Source of the DNA: JAWPNA01 sp045402695
Lineage (GTDB): Bacteria > Acidobacteriota > Polarisedimenticolia > JACPZX01 > DASXTC01
Length of the DNA stretch: 9,053 bases
Assembly (NCBI GenBank): GCA_045402695.1
Contig: JAWPNA010000061.1
Location: 1-9,053 of the forward strand
Direction: 5' to 3'
The translations under genes and the position numbers were made by a program. The notes under the pieces are model-generated. The model was not told the origin of the DNA and searched no databases. It worked only from the letters and a program-made list of their open reading frames with translations. How positions within the stretch are numbered: the stretch's first letter is position 1; each line of letters starts with the position of its first letter. Shown piece after piece: positions 8,501 to 9,053 of this stretch.

Positions 8501-9053
8501 GCCCAGGTGGCTTCGCTTGGAGATCCCCCAGCGCCGGGGGATGAGGCCGTCGAGAACCGGGATCACGGCCGGCACCACGACGGATCCGATGAACAGGCCG
8601 GTCCACAAGAGTGGAGGAACGGCCGGGAGGATCCAGGCCGCCACTGCGACCAGAAACGCCGAAGGCGCAACGAGGCTCCGGCGGAGATTGTCCACCATCT
8701 TCCAGCGGCCGTGAGTGGAGATGCGGGCGCTCTGTTTGTCGCCCGCGACGTCGCGCGCGTGGCCCAGGATCCAGGGCAGGAGCTGCCAGTCACCGCGCAC
8801 CCATCGATGGTGGCGGCGGGCGGCCACCTCGTAGTTCGTGGGGAATTCCTCGAAGAGATCCACGTCGGTCGCCAGGCCCGCGCGCGCGAACGAACTCTCG
8901 AAGAGATCGTGGCTGAGAAGCGTGTTCTCCGGGACCTTTCCCTCCAGGGCCGCCTCGAACGCATCGACGTCGTAGATTCCCTTCCCTGTGTACGACCCTT
9001 CACCGAAGAGGTCCTGGTACACATCGGAGACCGCAGCCGCGTAAGGATCCACA
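2585..9053 (-). CDS. ndvB: Cyclic beta-1,2-glucan synthase, C-terminal 2155 residues
   Basis: This inner-membrane enzyme polymerises UDP-glucose into beta-1,2-glucan, trims it and closes it into a ring for the periplasm. The start lies outside the window: the GTG at 9052 is an internal valine, and full-length relatives have about 2800 residues. Visible residues 1-115 are the end of the GT84 glycosyltransferase (GIYDVDAF, RRHHRWVRGDWQ). Hydrophobic membrane segments follow at about 128-170, 190-215 and 253-293. A glycoamylase-like domain at about 310-860 (VDSGNLAGH with D422, WGISESAYN with E704) corresponds to the cyclizing domain related to GH144, now called GH189. The GH94 part has two beta-sandwich copies (from about 870 and 1356) and one catalytic barrel at about 1670-2060, with FRDQLQD (D1704), HWWHPP (1739-1744), the DWND motif (1835-1838, containing the general acid) and GGQYTHAA (1989-1996). 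The frame is open throughout and the C-terminus looks natural, so the gene is probably functional. Cyclic glucans serve osmoprotection and, in some species, host interaction. Confidence 0.93.
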   Translation of the reverse strand, partial: VDPYAAAVSDVYQDLFGEGSYTGKGIYDVDAFEAALEGKVPENTLLSHDLFESSFARAGLATDVDLFEEFPTNYEVAARRHHRWVRGDWQLLPWILGHARDVAGDKQSARISTHGRWKMVDNLRRSLVAPSAFLVAVAAWILPAVPPLLWTGLFIGSVVVPAVIPVLDGLIPRRWGISKRSHLGAVGNDIFVALSQTLLAIAMLAHQTWLMVDAIIRTLGRLYVTKRNLLEWVTAAQAGYGADLRLRLFYWHLRWGVLLAAGAGTLFVVLKPRAWPVAGPFVLLWLLSPILAWRISVPPKIAKSQVLSSEETRTLRLIARRTWRYFEAFVDQEDHALPPDNFQEDPETVVAHRTSPTNLGLYLLSTTVAHRFGWIGVLDTAGRLETTLVTMTGLHRVRGHFVNWYDTRNLQPLEPMYVSTVDSGNLAGHLIAVAQACRELMHRPLFCPEISEGILDALQLVLDAVAKLGHPPRAQMTTAARLREAIETMSALLNDPPTSPPEWVRRFDEMESRAEDLLGIVRTLSSDAKDGSLWEVLVWAEAVARSIRSHARDLELRAGPAAADLANRLSALASLAERMVQAMEFQLLFDSSRKLFSIGYRVADGMLDPSTYDLLASEARLASFVAIAKGDVPPQHWFSLGRSLTPVGGGAALISWSGSMFEYLMPLLVMRQPARSLLDFTCRLVVGRQIRYGAERGVPWGISESAYNVRDAELTYQYLDFGVPGLGLKRGLFENVVVAPYATALAAMVDPRAALDNFTRLEEAGARGAYGFYDALDYTPSRLPENALVAVVHAYMAHHQGMTVVSLGNVIHDGLTQGRFHSHPMIQAAELLLQERTPRSVAVARPRGEEVLEAAHVRDLVPPTLRRFESPHDITPRTHLLSNGRYMVMLTAAGSGFSRWGDLALTRWREDTTRDCWGTFVFLRDVKTGGVWSAGFQPCGTEADHYEVVYSEDRAKIMQRDPSVSITLEIVVSPEDDAELRRLTVTNLESRDREIDITSYAEVVLATQAADEAHPAFSNLFVETEFVAEHGTLLATRRPRSADEPRVWLAHLAASEGETLDAPQYESDRARFLGRGRGVRSPLCVIAGEPLSNTAGTVLDPIVSLRYRVAIPSQGTVRLVFTTLLAHSREQALEISEKYRQPATFERASSLAWTQAQVQLHHLGISRDEAHLFQRLANRLLYIDRTLRAAPQVLAANRGGPSGLWAHGISGDLPIAVVRIERDEELDVARQLLRAHEYWRLKGVSADLVILNAKGTSYARDLQQAVEAMVRASQSAVGHETHGEHGSVFVLREDLLSHQDLILLRSAARVLILANRGTLSEQVVREQATGPEPGPPRLRWPRERAEAISLPALDLEFFNGLGGFTPDGREYVTVLGKGQWTPAPWINVVANPAFGFQVSESGSGYTWSVNSRENKLTPWSNDPVSDTPGETFYVRDEETGLIWGPTCLPIREEAWPYVIRHGHGYSRFEHTSHGIALDLLQFVPLRDPIKISRLTLENRSGRKRRLSVTAYAEWVLGVARTGSAPYVVTGIDPPTGAMFARNSWNGEFAQRVAFADLGGRQSSCTGDRLEFLGRNASLDYPASLVRGEGLSGNTGASLDPCAALQTIVELEPGERSEVLFLLGQGENREESRSLVERYRAINSDSVLREVQEYWNQVLGTVHVKTPDPSMDLLLNRWLLHQTLSCRIWSRSASYQSGGAYGFRDQLQDVLALAVTRSDIVREHLLRAAARQFKEGDVQHWWHPPTGRGVRTRISDDRLWLPYAVAHYVETTGDQAVLDQQVAWLEGALLEDLQQEAYFQPTESEERSTLFEHCARALDRSLEVGSHGLPLIGAGDWNDGMNRVGREGRGESVWLGWFLIMTLREFARIAGLRAEGERAARWRTSAASLEASLDREAWDGAWYRRAFFDDGTPLGSAASDECRIDSISQSWAVLSGAGDRQRARRAMESVERMLIRREDRLALLLSPPFDRTPLDPGYIKGYPPGIRENGGQYTHAAIWSVMAFAELGEGDKAADLFDLLNPIHHASSRADVRKYKVEPYAVAADIYSEPPHVGRGGWTWYTGAAGWLHRAGLEWILGFRKKGSALRIDPCIPREWKGFEITYRFGGTLYRITVENPKGVCRGVSRVSLDGTLLQAEALVPLSDDGWTHQVQVVLG

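Noticed and set aside
9050..9052. GTG at 9052 as the start of ndvB
   Set aside because: The protein begins in the middle of the GT84 domain, where relatives read through a Val-Asp-Pro-Tyr sequence; the gene continues beyond the window.

Overview
The window is GC-rich bacterial DNA from an organism I cannot place to phylum. It has two parts. Positions 1 to about 2430 are mobile-element debris. Positions 2585-9053 hold one very large envelope-polysaccharide gene that runs off the right edge. The two parts meet at a short sequence that looks exactly like the 3' end of a tmRNA gene (ssrA), a common integrase target.

Left part. Positions 1-560 hold no gene I can support. Around 563-594 two overlapping imperfect dyads share the half-site TGTCGCA. 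From 684 to 1107, on the minus strand, is a frame-broken C-terminal piece of an IS91-type (Y2) transposase, cut off on its N-terminal side by an insertion sequence. That insertion sequence (about 1108-2405) has imperfect inverted ends and carries one transposase of the ISAzo13 (Rhodopirellula) type with its DDE residues in place. A candidate target duplication (TCCGTT) flanks it, but its spacing is off by two bases on the right.

Junction. Positions 2429-2463 fit the T arm, 3' acceptor strand and CCA of a tmRNA. The rest of a tmRNA gene is not visible upstream. The simplest reading is that this is the displaced 3' duplicate left at the far end of a genomic island that integrated into ssrA. On that reading the DNA to its left is island and the DNA to its right is original chromosome.

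Right part. The minus-strand gene encodes the last 2155 residues of a cyclic beta-1,2-glucan synthase (NdvB/ChvB family). In order it shows the tail of the GT84 glycosyltransferase, membrane helices, the middle glycoamylase-like cyclization domain, and a C-terminal GH94 phosphorylase-like module with its DWND motif. The frame is open throughout, so the gene looks functional. The island transposase and ndvB converge on the junction. I see no sign of a new multi-gene system; the most informative feature is the island edge itself.
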